Notes: generated by a model not told the origin, from the letters alone. Shown: positions 25,955 through 33,870, counted from the first letter of the stretch. The stretch: 64,000 bases of DNA from Metaruminococcus_A sp003150405 (GCA_902489745.1 CABUBB010000004.1:62001-126000), one strand, 5' to 3'. Numbers and translations: made by a program.

Positions 25955-25983
25955 AGTATAAAGCGTATTTCGGTAATTGTCAA
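25955..25983 (-). promoter_or_regulatory. Promoter of recurrent leader copy 2
   Basis: TTGACA, 17-bp spacer, TATACT on the minus strand; the element begins eight bases after the -10 box. Confidence 0.85.
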
Positions 25984-26077
25984 TCATCTTTTTGGCTTGG
26001 CTGCAAAATTCTTTGCACAGGTGTCGAGCTTTCATGTCACCCGATTTACTGACCGGCTCCTATCGGCAGTACACTTC

Positions 26078-27154
26078 TCATTCGGACCTTTCACACATAT
26101 CCTCCTCTTTGCAGGCTGTTAACGAGAGCTTTGGCAGTTTCCCCGCCGCATAGGCGCAAATGCAGCCAACCGGAAAATTCAGGTAATACGAAATGGTACG
26201 CCAGGCAACCATAGCGGGGACGATTGTACCATCCGTAAAAAAGGTACGGAAAAACAGAATAAAACTGCCCTCCGCGCCGCCGGAGGCGCCTGGGAGCGGA
26301 ACAAACGCACTTACCATTGACACATAAGCCTGCGCCGCAACAATTACGCTGACTGGCTGTTCTGAAAAACCAAAACTGCGGTAAATAAAATATGGGATGG
26401 AACAGGTAAGGGCAATTTGAAGCACCGTCAGCAAACAGGCGACAAGGTACAGTTTCCAGGATTTTCCCAAAAACGAGGAGCTCTCATGGAATACCTCCAG
26501 TTCCTGATGGATTTTTTCATAACGCTCTTCCGGCTGTTTGCATAGATGAATTTTATGCAGCAGGCTGATTGACACCCGCAAAATTTTATCCGTTCCCCGT
26601 TTGCTGATGCAAAAAAGAAGAACCAGAAAAATAAATGTGCTGTTGCACACCAGCCCTATGACTGTTAAAAAAGAAAAGTTGCTGATGTTGGTCTGAAAAA
26701 ACGGCAGCATCCACACGACCATAATAAGTGAATAAACAACCAAAACAATTTGATAAACCAGTGTTTTAACGGCGATAATGGAACCAGCCGCTCCGGTTTC
26801 CATCCCCAGTCGGCGCATGGAATAAATTTGCATAGGCTGCCCGCCTGTTGAAAACGGGGTAAGCGCGCTGTAAAGGAGCCCCACCATTCCGATGCAAAAG
26901 GAATAATGAAACCGCCATTTATGATAAACGGCACGGCAAAAAAAATTCAAAACAACGCCTTCCAGCAGCCAGACCAAAACAGCGGCCAGCACAGCACAAA
27001 AAAACCACCAATACTGCATGTTCTGGGATACGCGCACCAACGCACTTATGCCGTCAGAAGAAAACAAAAAGGCCAGCAAAATACCCGCCGACAAAACGGC
27101 TGTAATAATGCCAAATAGGTTTTTTCGTATCATTTCAAACGCTCGATTTTTCAT
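26078..27154 (-). CDS. YbhN/flippase-like integral membrane protein (lysylphosphatidylglycerol synthase TM domain)
   Basis: A 358-residue protein with about eight helices. Motifs LTPFSTGGQPMQIY (about residue 97) and PLPGASGGAEGSF (about residue 285) are diagnostic of the UPF0104/LPG_synthase_TM family, related to the lipid-flipping half of MprF. Members are presumed to move lipids or glycolipids across the membrane. A paralogue lies at 41336. The ATG follows AAGGAG. Transcription should start at 27400 and pass through leader copy 3 and its terminator. The lipid substrate is unknown. Confidence 0.87.
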   Translation of the reverse strand: MKNRAFEMIRKNLFGIITAVLSAGILLAFLFSSDGISALVRVSQNMQYWWFFCAVLAAVLVWLLEGVVLNFFCRAVYHKWRFHYSFCIGMVGLLYSALTPFSTGGQPMQIYSMRRLGMETGAAGSIIAVKTLVYQIVLVVYSLIMVVWMLPFFQTNISNFSFLTVIGLVCNSTFIFLVLLFCISKRGTDKILRVSISLLHKIHLCKQPEERYEKIHQELEVFHESSSFLGKSWKLYLVACLLTVLQIALTCSIPYFIYRSFGFSEQPVSVIVAAQAYVSMVSAFVPLPGASGGAEGSFILFFRTFFTDGTIVPAMVAWRTISYYLNFPVGCICAYAAGKLPKLSLTACKEEDMCERSE

Positions 27155-27251
27155 ACAGAGACTCCTTACCCTTATTTTTATCGCTGTTGTGCCGTTTTAC
27201 CGCAAAAATGCACGAAAAGGTGGAGTCGAAAATAAATGATTCAATTTTGCG

Positions 27252-27291
27252 CAAAAAGAAAAAGGCAGAACTTCACCCTAGAAGTTCTGCC
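27252..27291 (-). terminator. Leader terminator of copy 3
   Basis: GGCAGAACTTC (RNA sense, 27291-27281) pairs perfectly with GAAGTTCTGCC (27274-27264), followed by TTTTTCTTTTT. It lies about 100 nt before the flippase-like gene, so it must be conditional. Confidence 0.88.
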
Positions 27292-27345
27292 CCTTTTTAT
27301 TAAAGCGCATCCGTCAAGCGGCCACTTAAAAAGGTAAACCACTGA

Positions 27346-27396
27346 GAATAAATAGAGATGCTATTGCTCTCTATGACAGACTCCACCACTTATTCC
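27346..27396 (-). promoter_or_regulatory. Recurrent 51-nt RNA element, copy 3 (upstream of flippase-like gene)
   Basis: P1 GAAUAA/UUAUUC (27395-27390 with 27351-27346), P2 AUAGAG/CUCUAU (27374-27369 with 27357-27352), and the invariant 15-nt bulge at 27389-27375. The apical loop differs from copies 1 and 2. It is followed by a short linker and the terminator at 27252-27291. Confidence 0.8.
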
Positions 27397-27406
27397 AGCA
27401 CGACCT

Positions 27407-27435
27407 AGTATAAAGAACCTGCAAAGACAAGTCAA
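27407..27435 (-). promoter_or_regulatory. Promoter of recurrent leader copy 3
   Basis: TTGACT, 17-bp spacer, TATACT on the minus strand; the element begins 11 bases downstream of the -10 box. Confidence 0.85.
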
Positions 27436-27522
27436 GAGTTTTTTTATTTTACAACGAGCTCCTTGTATATTTCTATGGTGGGCCGCCTTTTTTCACTGAA
27501 TTCCAGAAAATTTCCGAGGTGA

Positions 27523-28878
27523 TTAGTTGGATAAGCTTCGCTTACTCTGCCCTTTCAAACGCCATTCCTTCCAGCAAAAACGAGCAAGGTATAAGGCTAG
27601 GAGAAGGACCCATGAAAAAGCCTCTGCATACGCAATGACCATGTTGGCGAAAATCGAAACCAGCGCGTATGACAAAACAATGCGGCACAGCAGCGACAGA
27701 ATTCCGGCAAAGCTGGAATAGGTCACATCCCCAATGCCCTCCAAATAGCTGCGGACCGCGGTAGCGAGCCCAAATATTAAATAAAAGCTGGCAATTCGCT
27801 GAAAAAAGCCCTGACCGATTGCAACCGCTTCCTGACCTGCGCCGAACAGGGCGATCAGCTGACCGCCTGTTGGAATGACCAGCGCTGTCAGCAGCAGGGA
27901 TACGCCGGCCATAATCAGCGTCCCAACCGAGAAGATTCTCCGCGCCTGTTTTCGATCCCCGGAACCAAATTTTTGTGCAGCCAGGGTTGAAATACCCGAA
28001 CCAAAGTTGATAATTGGAACCATGACAATCGAATCCACCCGGTAGGCCGTTGTAACCGCTGCTACGGTCTGGGTGCCAAATCCGTTCATAAAATTCTGAA
28101 GAACCAGCCCGCCAACCGACCCAACGCTGGATTGAATCATGGGCGGAAGCCCAAAACGAAAGCCCTGCACCAATATTGCCTTATCGAACGCTTTCCGAGA
28201 AAACTGAAAGCGCAGGATACGGTATCTGCGGACGCTGTAGCACACCAGAAAAACTGTCATAGCGGCCTGAGAGAGAACCGTTGCAGCAGCCGCACCGGCA
28301 ACACTCCAGCGCAGACCGGCAACAAAGACAATATCTAGCACAATATTTAACAAAGAGGACAGCAAAACAGACAAGAACGGCGCTTTACTGTCTCCAATTC
28401 CCCGAAGAGCGGCGGAATAAACATTATACACCGCTAAGAACGGAATTCCTGCAAAAATAATTTGCAGATAGCTTTCTGCCAAAGCCACCGTATCCTGAGT
28501 TGTGTGCAGCAGATGCAGCAACGGAGAAGCCAGCCACACACCAAATCCAGCCAACAGGAGGAAAATACCGCCTAGAAAAAAGGAAAAGGTGGACATTAGC
28601 CTAGTTATTGCACCGGTCTCCCCTTTTCCAAACTTTTGCGCAAACAAAATAGAAAGTCCCAGGGTAAAACCCGTAATCGCCGTAACATAAAAATTCACCA
28701 CCGTGGTTGTTGCACCAACCGCTGCCAGCGCCCGTTCTCCTTCCACGTTGCCAACGATAAAGGCGTCTGCCCAGTTATAAAGCTGCTGGAGAATACCGCT
28801 GAAAATAAGCGGCAAACTGAACTTCACCAGAGTATATGCAATACTTTTTAGTCCATACGGCGTACTGTGGATTTCCAC
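27523..28878 (-). CDS. MATE family efflux transporter (copy A)
   Basis: A 451-residue membrane protein with about twelve helices. The N-terminus SLPLIFSGILQQLYNWADAFIVG and the paired half-repeat match the DinF/NorM-type MATE pattern. Such proteins export drugs or cationic metabolites using Na+ or H+. The start is GTG at 28878 with GGAGG nine bases upstream. The transcript starts about 230 nt upstream and passes a short leader plus intrinsic terminator at 29043-29110, so expression is probably attenuated. Another MATE protein, only distantly similar, is encoded at 31461. Confidence 0.9.
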   Translation of the reverse strand: MEIHSTPYGLKSIAYTLVKFSLPLIFSGILQQLYNWADAFIVGNVEGERALAAVGATTTVVNFYVTAITGFTLGLSILFAQKFGKGETGAITRLMSTFSFFLGGIFLLLAGFGVWLASPLLHLLHTTQDTVALAESYLQIIFAGIPFLAVYNVYSAALRGIGDSKAPFLSVLLSSLLNIVLDIVFVAGLRWSVAGAAAATVLSQAAMTVFLVCYSVRRYRILRFQFSRKAFDKAILVQGFRFGLPPMIQSSVGSVGGLVLQNFMNGFGTQTVAAVTTAYRVDSIVMVPIINFGSGISTLAAQKFGSGDRKQARRIFSVGTLIMAGVSLLLTALVIPTGGQLIALFGAGQEAVAIGQGFFQRIASFYLIFGLATAVRSYLEGIGDVTYSSFAGILSLLCRIVLSYALVSIFANMVIAYAEAFSWVLLLALYLARFCWKEWRLKGQSKRSLSN

Positions 28879-29042
28879 GCTGTCGCTCCTCCCTTTTTTC
28901 TTCCTTTACGGGCAAAAGCCTGCCTAATTTTCCAACGCCACCCACCCAAGTCATGGCGAAACTCCAAACGAGGCTATGTACGAACGCAACAAAAGGTGCC
29001 GCCCGCTCACACAAATTCCCAAACCAAAAACCCAGACCGAAA

Positions 29043-29110
29043 CAAAAAAGCCGTATACAAGATTAGCCTTGCATACGGTAAGGTGCTCACCCGGTATTAT
29101 GTTGAGATAC
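29043..29110 (-). promoter_or_regulatory. Leader with conditional terminator upstream of MATE gene A (possible guanidine-IV-type riboswitch)
   Basis: After the promoter comes about 30 nt (GUAU...AUAC, then CCGGGUGAGCACC), then a terminator: CCGTATGCAAG (29078-29068) pairs with CTTGTATACGG (29061-29051), followed by CTTTTTT. A minimal aptamer plus terminator ahead of a MATE exporter is the layout of mepA-type guanidine-IV riboswitches. I recall that layout but cannot confirm the consensus here. At the least it is a leader terminator. Confidence 0.5.
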
Positions 29111-29115
29111 AAGAC

Positions 29116-29144
29116 AGTATACCAAATAAGCGAAAGTTTATCAA
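29116..29144 (-). promoter_or_regulatory. Promoter of MATE gene A
   Basis: TTGATA, 17-bp spacer, TATACT on the minus strand; it starts a transcript whose first 60 nt are the leader and terminator. Confidence 0.75.
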
Positions 29145-29288
29145 GCGCCGCTGTATTCTCGGCCTGCTCCTATTATTCGGATGCAACAAGCAAACGCCTT
29201 CTCCCTATTCGAGCTAATATCCGCTTAAATTGCATCCGCCGCTCCACCTTTTTTCGCCCGCTCCAAGCATACCTGCCTAAACCGATTT

Positions 29289-29330
29289 CACAGCAGAACC
29301 CCGGCTGCTAAAAACCGGGGTTCTGCTGTG
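29289..29330 (-). terminator. Strong inverted repeat after the 119-residue protein gene
   Basis: Sixteen-base perfect arms (CACAGCAGAACCCCGG and its complement, 29289-29304 and 29315-29330) with a 10-nt loop. The T-run is weak on the minus side, so the terminator call is probable rather than certain. Confidence 0.65.
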
Positions 29331-29335
29331 ATTCT

Positions 29336-29695
29336 TTACTTTAAAAGATCATTCTTTTTGGCAAGAATTGCTTCACAGGCTGCACAGGCTGGGCAGTCAC
29401 AGTACTTTGCTCCGGCGGCTTTGATTTCCTTCGCATGCGCTGCAACACTGGGGGCCTTTTCTGCACCAAAAACCTTTACACCCATTTCCGATTCTGCAAA
29501 GCTGATTAATCTGTCAATTGGCATAATATCAGCTTCCAGCTCGGCAATATAGATTTTGGTCTCCGCTGCCTCCCGCTCTGTTCCAAGCGCGTCAAGCCAA
29601 GCTTGAGCAGCCGCTTTTGCCTCTTTGCTGCAGGTGACGGAATTTATCAATTTCCTCGTTTCTTCCGCTGCAAAAATCCGTACATCTTGTTCCAT
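29336..29695 (-). CDS. Conserved small cytosolic protein with CxCxxCxxC motif
   Basis: A 119-residue protein starting MEQDVRIFAAEETRKLI. The ATG at 29695 has AAGGA upstream; a longer frame is not supported. The C-terminus KYCDCPACAACEAILAKK gives four closely spaced Cys that could bind a metal. Close relatives in gut Clostridia are, as I recall, often labelled 'molecular chaperone Hsp90' in error; nothing here resembles Hsp90. There are no membrane segments. It is a single-gene unit. Function is unknown. Confidence 0.75.
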   Translation of the reverse strand: MEQDVRIFAAEETRKLINSVTCSKEAKAAAQAWLDALGTEREAAETKIYIAELEADIMPIDRLISFAESEMGVKVFGAEKAPSVAAHAKEIKAAGAKYCDCPACAACEAILAKKNDLLK

Positions 29696-30175
29696 TTTGT
29701 TTTCCTTCTTTCCTTGAAAAAATGGTTCAAAGCCGTTTAATGTCAGCATACACTGGTTGTTCAGTGTTGTCAAACCTTTTTAAATGCCTTCTTTGAAAAA
29801 TTTTTGGTGTCCGCGGTAATTTTTCTCACTGCAAGTTCACTGTTGTTTGAAACTCAGCTACTTTAATCTTCCAACTATTTATTCCGTAAGCACTACATAT
29901 TTGCAACCGTTCATTTCATCTGATTTCGAGGCAGAGAGGCTAACTTCATAAATTCAGCCTAGACATGGTTTGTCTCATCGTCGGGAATTCCCTGTATATT
30001 GGGCAAAACAGTCGGATACAGCAGGACATTCACCATTCTCAAACGGCCGGAAAAATTCTGCTTTGCAAGATGTATTCCAATTCGAACCAAATCTCCTGCT
30101 GTTATACCGACCGCCGTCTGCTGCTTGGCTCATTTACCGTATAAATAAACCTTCTGCAAAAAGCGGATGGATAAA
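29696..30175 (+). other. Intergenic stretch, nothing recognised
   Basis: About 480 bp upstream of the Cys-motif protein. Frames in all directions are short and lack start signals. No RNA gene was found. Confidence 0.5.
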
Positions 30176-30221
30176 AAACCAAAAAGGACCTTTCTGCCGT
30201 ACTGGCAGAAAGGTCCTTTTT
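30176..30221 (-). terminator. Terminator of the collagen-like gene
   Basis: An 18-bp perfect stem (30181-30198 with 30204-30221) including AAAAAGGACC/GGTCCTTTTT, immediately after the stop at 30226. Confidence 0.92.
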
Positions 30222-30225
30222 GGAG

Positions 30226-31305
30226 TTAACCGTCTCCTAAGCGAACCACGGTAAGCGCAAGCTCGTCAAAAGTAAAACCGGCGTTGTTCGTAACCGCCTG
30301 TATTGTGGTAGGAACAGAGGTAGCGCGGAAAGCCGCGCTAAAGGTCAGGTTTGCCTCTTCGTCAGACGCCGAGAAGCTATGGCTTGCCACCGCACCGCCA
30401 ACAGGAGCTCCATTGGCATTTAAACGCACTGTTACCGAAGCAGGAATTGAGGTTCCTGCACTGGCCACTGCGGCGCTGTGAAAGTAGGCTTGATAAATAC
30501 CGGGTTGATTGATAACGACCTCGCTGGAACCAGCCTGGTGGGTGATGGCAGAACCGGAAATCAACGGGTTATCACTGAACGAAAGCGCTCCTCCGGCAAC
30601 GCTGCTCTGCGGGTTTTCATCGATGGTCGCCAATACCTCTGGGGTTCCGCCGCCTCCGGGTTCTCCACGCGGGATGACAAAATCAAAAATTGCATTGTTT
30701 TCATCACCTGAATTGGTAACCTGCGCTTCGGTACCTGGATCCCCAGTTGTCACCGATCCTACATTAACGGTAGCGGCAGCGCCGGTTGGACCTGTCTCAC
30801 CCGTTGCACCGGTTTCACCGGTAATTCCAGCCGGGCCGGTGGGACCCGTGGGACCGGTAATACCCGCGCCTGTTGCTCCTGTAGCCCCGGTTGCGCCGGT
30901 GGCACCAGTTGGACCCGTGGAGCCGGCCGGGCCAGTATCCCCACGCGGAATTACAAAATCAAGCACATGATCCGGGCCGCCTGTTACATCGACAACCGAG
31001 GCAGAAGAACCTGGTTCACCTGTGGTAGTTGAACGAACCGTTATGGTTTCCGCTGTACCAGTCGGACCGGTTGGGCCAATGGGGCCAGTGGCTCCAGTGA
31101 TACTCGCGCCCGTTGCTCCTGTAGCCCCAGTTGCGCCGGTGGCACCTGTTGAACCAGTTGGACCCGGTTCACCTGCTCCGGTAGCGCCTGTCGGCCCGGT
31201 AGGTCCTGCCGGTCCAATTAATCCCGACACAATACAGCAGCGGGGGCAGCCGCACCGCGATGGCTGTACGTCGCCGCAACTGCTCTTGGAATTATAAAAA
31301 TTCAA
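30226..31305 (-). CDS. Collagen-like GXT-repeat protein, BclA/exosporium type
   Basis: A 359-residue protein: a Cys-rich head (SRCGCPRCC), two Gly-X-Thr collagen-like tracts (GPTGATGATGATGA type) separated by beta-rich inserts ending DFVIPRG, and a 140-residue C-terminal domain of the BclA/TNF-like type that drives trimer formation (PLISGSAITHQAGSSEVVIN...). Similar proteins coat spores in Bacillus and Clostridium. The TTG at 31305 has AAGGAG seven bases upstream; a GTG at 31314 touches the ribosome-binding site and is less likely. The two collagen tracts are near-identical in DNA, so repeat-length variation is likely. There is no signal peptide, consistent with assembly from the mother cell. 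Upstream CATATACT (minus strand, near 31357) could be a sporulation -10 box, with low certainty. Confidence 0.85.
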   Translation of the reverse strand: MNFYNSKSSCGDVQPSRCGCPRCCIVSGLIGPAGPTGPTGATGAGEPGPTGSTGATGATGATGATGASITGATGPIGPTGPTGTAETITVRSTTTGEPGSSASVVDVTGGPDHVLDFVIPRGDTGPAGSTGPTGATGATGATGATGAGITGPTGPTGPAGITGETGATGETGPTGAAATVNVGSVTTGDPGTEAQVTNSGDENNAIFDFVIPRGEPGGGGTPEVLATIDENPQSSVAGGALSFSDNPLISGSAITHQAGSSEVVINQPGIYQAYFHSAAVASAGTSIPASVTVRLNANGAPVGGAVASHSFSASDEEANLTFSAAFRATSVPTTIQAVTNNAGFTFDELALTVVRLGDG

Positions 31306-31460
31306 AAGTGACACTCCTTTTGCTAAAATGGAAATTCTCCCATTCCAGTATATGCAGACTCCAAATGGGGCGTCCTTTCAATTCGAGAGTAAACATCCTA
31401 CCGTTTCAATGGATTACAGCCGTATTTTGGGGGAGAGCTACGCAATTTCAGAGAATGGAC

Positions 31461-32759
31461 TTATAGGGCCATACATTGTTTATCCACTCGGTGTTTTGCA
31501 AACAGCGCCGCAATCCAGGTAAGCGCCTGTGCCAAAGGCACCGAGGCCCACACACCGTTTAACCCTGCAAACAACGGCAAAACAAGCAAAAGAGCCGAAA
31601 CGAATATGGGCTCTGCATAGACCATGACATAAGAAAGCTTGCTTTGTTCAGTTGCGTAAAAATAAGCCGTCGTAATGCGGACAAAAGAAAGAAAAAGCAA
31701 ACTGGACAAAAACAACGGCAAAATTTGGGCGACATTCTGTCCAACCGTTTCAGAGGCTCCAAACAAAATTCCCACGTATGAACGGGCAGAAAACACCCCT
31801 ATCATACACAGAATGGTAACGGCAAAGCCGGTCCAATAAGCGAGAGAACGGGTGCGTTTCATATCCTGCAGGGCATTTTTTCCATAACATTTGCTAATCA
31901 GCGGCTGGCTGCCGTCGCCAACACCTTGAAGCAGCAAGTAGACGATTGAAGTAATGTAAGAAATGCACGCATAAGAAGCGACTGCCTGTTCTCCACCGTA
32001 AATCAGCAGAAAACGATTCATTAAAATTAAAATTATATTTGGAGAAAACGTTAGGCCAAACGGGGAAATTGAAATTTTAAAAACCGACCGAAAAATTTCA
32101 AGCAGTTTTGCGCACCGCAAAAATTTCAACCGCATCCTTTTGCTGAGCAGATACCAAACCGCGCAAAGCATGGTAGTTCCCTGGCCGATTATGGTAGCCC
32201 ATGCAGCACCCGCCATCCCCCAGCCGTACAGCCACACAAAAAGGTAATCCAGCAGAATGTTGGTCAGAAATCCGGCAATCATGGCCGCCATTGCAAATGC
32301 TGCACCACCCATATTCCGAATAAACGGAACCAAACCGGTTCCATAAATTTGAAAAATGGCCCCGACGGCAATTACTCGAATATATTCATCCGCAATTTGC
32401 AGGACATATCCCTCTGCGCCGAGCAAGCGGAGTACAGTCGTAGAAAGCAGCAGACAGAGCAGGGTGAGCATTACGCTTACCAGCAGCAGAAGCAAAACCG
32501 TGCCGCTGAAATACGCATTCCCTTCCTCATGTTTTCCCTGTGCCCGGAGAATTGTAAAACGAATGGCGCCGGCAAGGCCAACCCCGGTACCAACAGCCTG
32601 GACAAACGCACAGATAGGGTAGGCAATATTAATTGCCGCCAGACCAGCGTCCTGCAGGCTGTTCCCAATGAAAAAGCCGTCTACAATGGAATAAACACCG
32701 GACAGGGCAAAGGCCAGCATGGAAGGGATGACATATTGAAAAAACAGTTTTGATTTCAT
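31461..32759 (-). CDS. MATE family efflux transporter (copy B), MarR-linked
   Basis: A 432-residue membrane protein with about twelve helices (FFQYVIPSMLAFALSGVYSIVDGFFIG at the start; the helix pair repeats after residue 215). It fits the MATE superfamily of Na+- or H+-coupled multidrug exporters. Its ATG overlaps the stop of the MarR regulator gene by four bases (ATGA), so the two are translationally coupled. The usual role of such a pair is regulated export of a toxic aromatic compound or drug sensed by MarR. The substrate is not evident. Confidence 0.9.
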   Translation of the reverse strand: MKSKLFFQYVIPSMLAFALSGVYSIVDGFFIGNSLQDAGLAAINIAYPICAFVQAVGTGVGLAGAIRFTILRAQGKHEEGNAYFSGTVLLLLLVSVMLTLLCLLLSTTVLRLLGAEGYVLQIADEYIRVIAVGAIFQIYGTGLVPFIRNMGGAAFAMAAMIAGFLTNILLDYLFVWLYGWGMAGAAWATIIGQGTTMLCAVWYLLSKRMRLKFLRCAKLLEIFRSVFKISISPFGLTFSPNIILILMNRFLLIYGGEQAVASYACISYITSIVYLLLQGVGDGSQPLISKCYGKNALQDMKRTRSLAYWTGFAVTILCMIGVFSARSYVGILFGASETVGQNVAQILPLFLSSLLFLSFVRITTAYFYATEQSKLSYVMVYAEPIFVSALLLVLPLFAGLNGVWASVPLAQALTWIAALFAKHRVDKQCMAL

Positions 32760-33193
32760 ACTGCACCTTTCTCCCGGAACAGCGTTACAAACTCTTTAAA
32801 ATCTGCATTCATCCGGGCAACGCGCTGCAGCCCCAAATGGCTCATCACAAATAATTCCAAAGAACGCAGTTCCGAAATAATGCCAAATGCATACTTTTTT
32901 CCCTCTGGAGTAAGCCGAATGAGCTTGTTGCGTTTGTCCGACGGGAGGGGTGAAAGCAGAATTAGGCCGCGGCGCTTAAAATCCTTGAGAACCGTATTGA
33001 TGGTCTGTTTGGGAAGCAGCCATTTTTGAGCAATTTTTTTCTGGGTGCAGTCTTTATCCTCGCAGAGAGAATACAGCACCATGACGCAGTTGTAGGAAAG
33101 TCCACGCTGCTTGGACCACTCCTCATACATCAGCATACTTTCCCGCCAAAGATTGTAGAAAATACTGAGCTGTTGCTGCATTGTCTCGTTCAT
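32756..33193 (-). CDS. MarR family transcriptional regulator
   Basis: A 145-residue protein with a winged helix-turn-helix (KDCTQKKIAQKWLLPKQTINTVLKDFKRRGLI, residues 50-82, and the wing LSPLPSDKRNKLIRLT). Length and order match MarR regulators, which are usually repressors released by small phenolic or cationic ligands. It is first in an operon with MATE copy B. A 20-bp palindrome overlaps the start of its transcript, consistent with autorepression. The ATG lies after an AGAGGG-type site. Confidence 0.92.
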   Translation of the reverse strand: MNETMQQQLSIFYNLWRESMLMYEEWSKQRGLSYNCVMVLYSLCEDKDCTQKKIAQKWLLPKQTINTVLKDFKRRGLILLSPLPSDKRNKLIRLTPEGKKYAFGIISELRSLELFVMSHLGLQRVARMNADFKEFVTLFREKGAV

Positions 33194-33212
33194 TGCAATC
33201 CCTCTATTTCAA

Positions 33213-33232
33213 TTAGTCCGAATACGTACTAA
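33213..33232 (-). promoter_or_regulatory. Probable MarR operator
   Basis: Half-sites TTAGTCCG and CGTACTAA around AATA match as an inverted repeat at 7 of 8 positions. The palindrome spans the predicted transcription start of the marR-MATE operon, where a bound dimer would block initiation. Confidence 0.55.
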
Positions 33233-33233
33233 T

Positions 33234-33262
33234 ATGGTAATGGATGATTTTATATTTGTCAA
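33234..33262 (-). promoter_or_regulatory. Promoter of the marR-MATE operon
   Basis: Perfect TTGACA, 17-bp spacer, TACCAT on the minus strand; it is directly adjacent to the palindrome. Confidence 0.6.
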
Positions 33263-33293
33263 GAGTGCAATTCCTGCTGCAAGGCAGAGTTGC

Positions 33294-33322
33294 TTGACAG
33301 CTCCGCCAGTGCCCGTTATTAT
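33294..33322 (+). promoter_or_regulatory. Promoter of the 138-residue membrane protein gene
   Basis: TTGACA, 17-bp spacer, TATTAT, about 38 nt before the ribosome-binding site. It is divergent from the marR promoter. Confidence 0.7.
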
Positions 33323-33366
33323 GGAAGCAGGTTTCGCTATTCATGGCAGAAAGGAGGCGCCGCCGC

Positions 33367-33783
33367 ATGTCCCAGCTGTTTTTTGGAAATTTGCCGTCTG
33401 TGCTGACTTCGCTTCTTTTTGCAGGTCTGCTCGCCTATGTTCTGTTTATTGCTATCTGGAACAAGCAAATTACCAAATGGGGCGGCAAGGTCTTTTTTCT
33501 CACTCTGCTGGGATTAGCCGTCGGTTTTCTGGCCGCTTACCGGGACGACTATTTTCTCTCGCTTCAATACGCTTCGGGGATCTCAGTATTTCATGGACGC
33601 TTTCCGGCAGACAGCCTTGTTTCGCAGCTTGGCAGCATTGGCGGCGTACTTATTGGGGGAATTGCCCTTTCCTGCCTGTTTATTCGGCGGCAAGGATACC
33701 GCAAGGCGGCGTTTTTTCTGGCAGCCTTTCTCATTGTGGCCAAAGCCATATTTGTGGAATATACAAGATTTCTCATGCTGTAA
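33367..33783 (+). CDS. Small integral membrane protein of unknown function
   Basis: A 138-residue protein with about four hydrophobic helices (SVLTSLLFAGLLAYVLFIAI; VFFLTLLGLAVGFLAA; IGGVLIGGIALSCLFI; FFLAAFLIVAKAIFV). The ATG at 33367 has AAAGGAGG nine bases upstream. It is divergent from the MarR regulator and ends in a terminator-like hairpin. I recognise no family. The long loops between helices 2 and 3 contain Asp and Arg residues. Confidence 0.7.
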   Translation: MSQLFFGNLPSVLTSLLFAGLLAYVLFIAIWNKQITKWGGKVFFLTLLGLAVGFLAAYRDDYFLSLQYASGISVFHGRFPADSLVSQLGSIGGVLIGGIALSCLFIRRQGYRKAAFFLAAFLIVAKAIFVEYTRFLML

Positions 33784-33837
33784 CCAGCTTTGTGTTTTGA
33801 AAAACACAGTGACATTGGCTGGTTTTCGCTTTTTTTG
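33782..33837 (+). terminator. Terminator of the small membrane protein gene
   Basis: Outer stem AACCAGC/GCTGGTT (33782-33788 with 33818-33824) encloses TGTGTTTT/AAAACACA; TTTTCGCTTTTTTT follows. Confidence 0.65.
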
Positions 33838-33870
33838 GTCGACAGCTATTTTGCCGTTACTTTTTTAGGC

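Noticed and set aside
29336..29695. 'Hsp90 chaperone' label for the small Cys-motif protein
   Set aside because: At 119 residues and with no GHKL ATPase motif it cannot be Hsp90; the label seems to be a propagated error.
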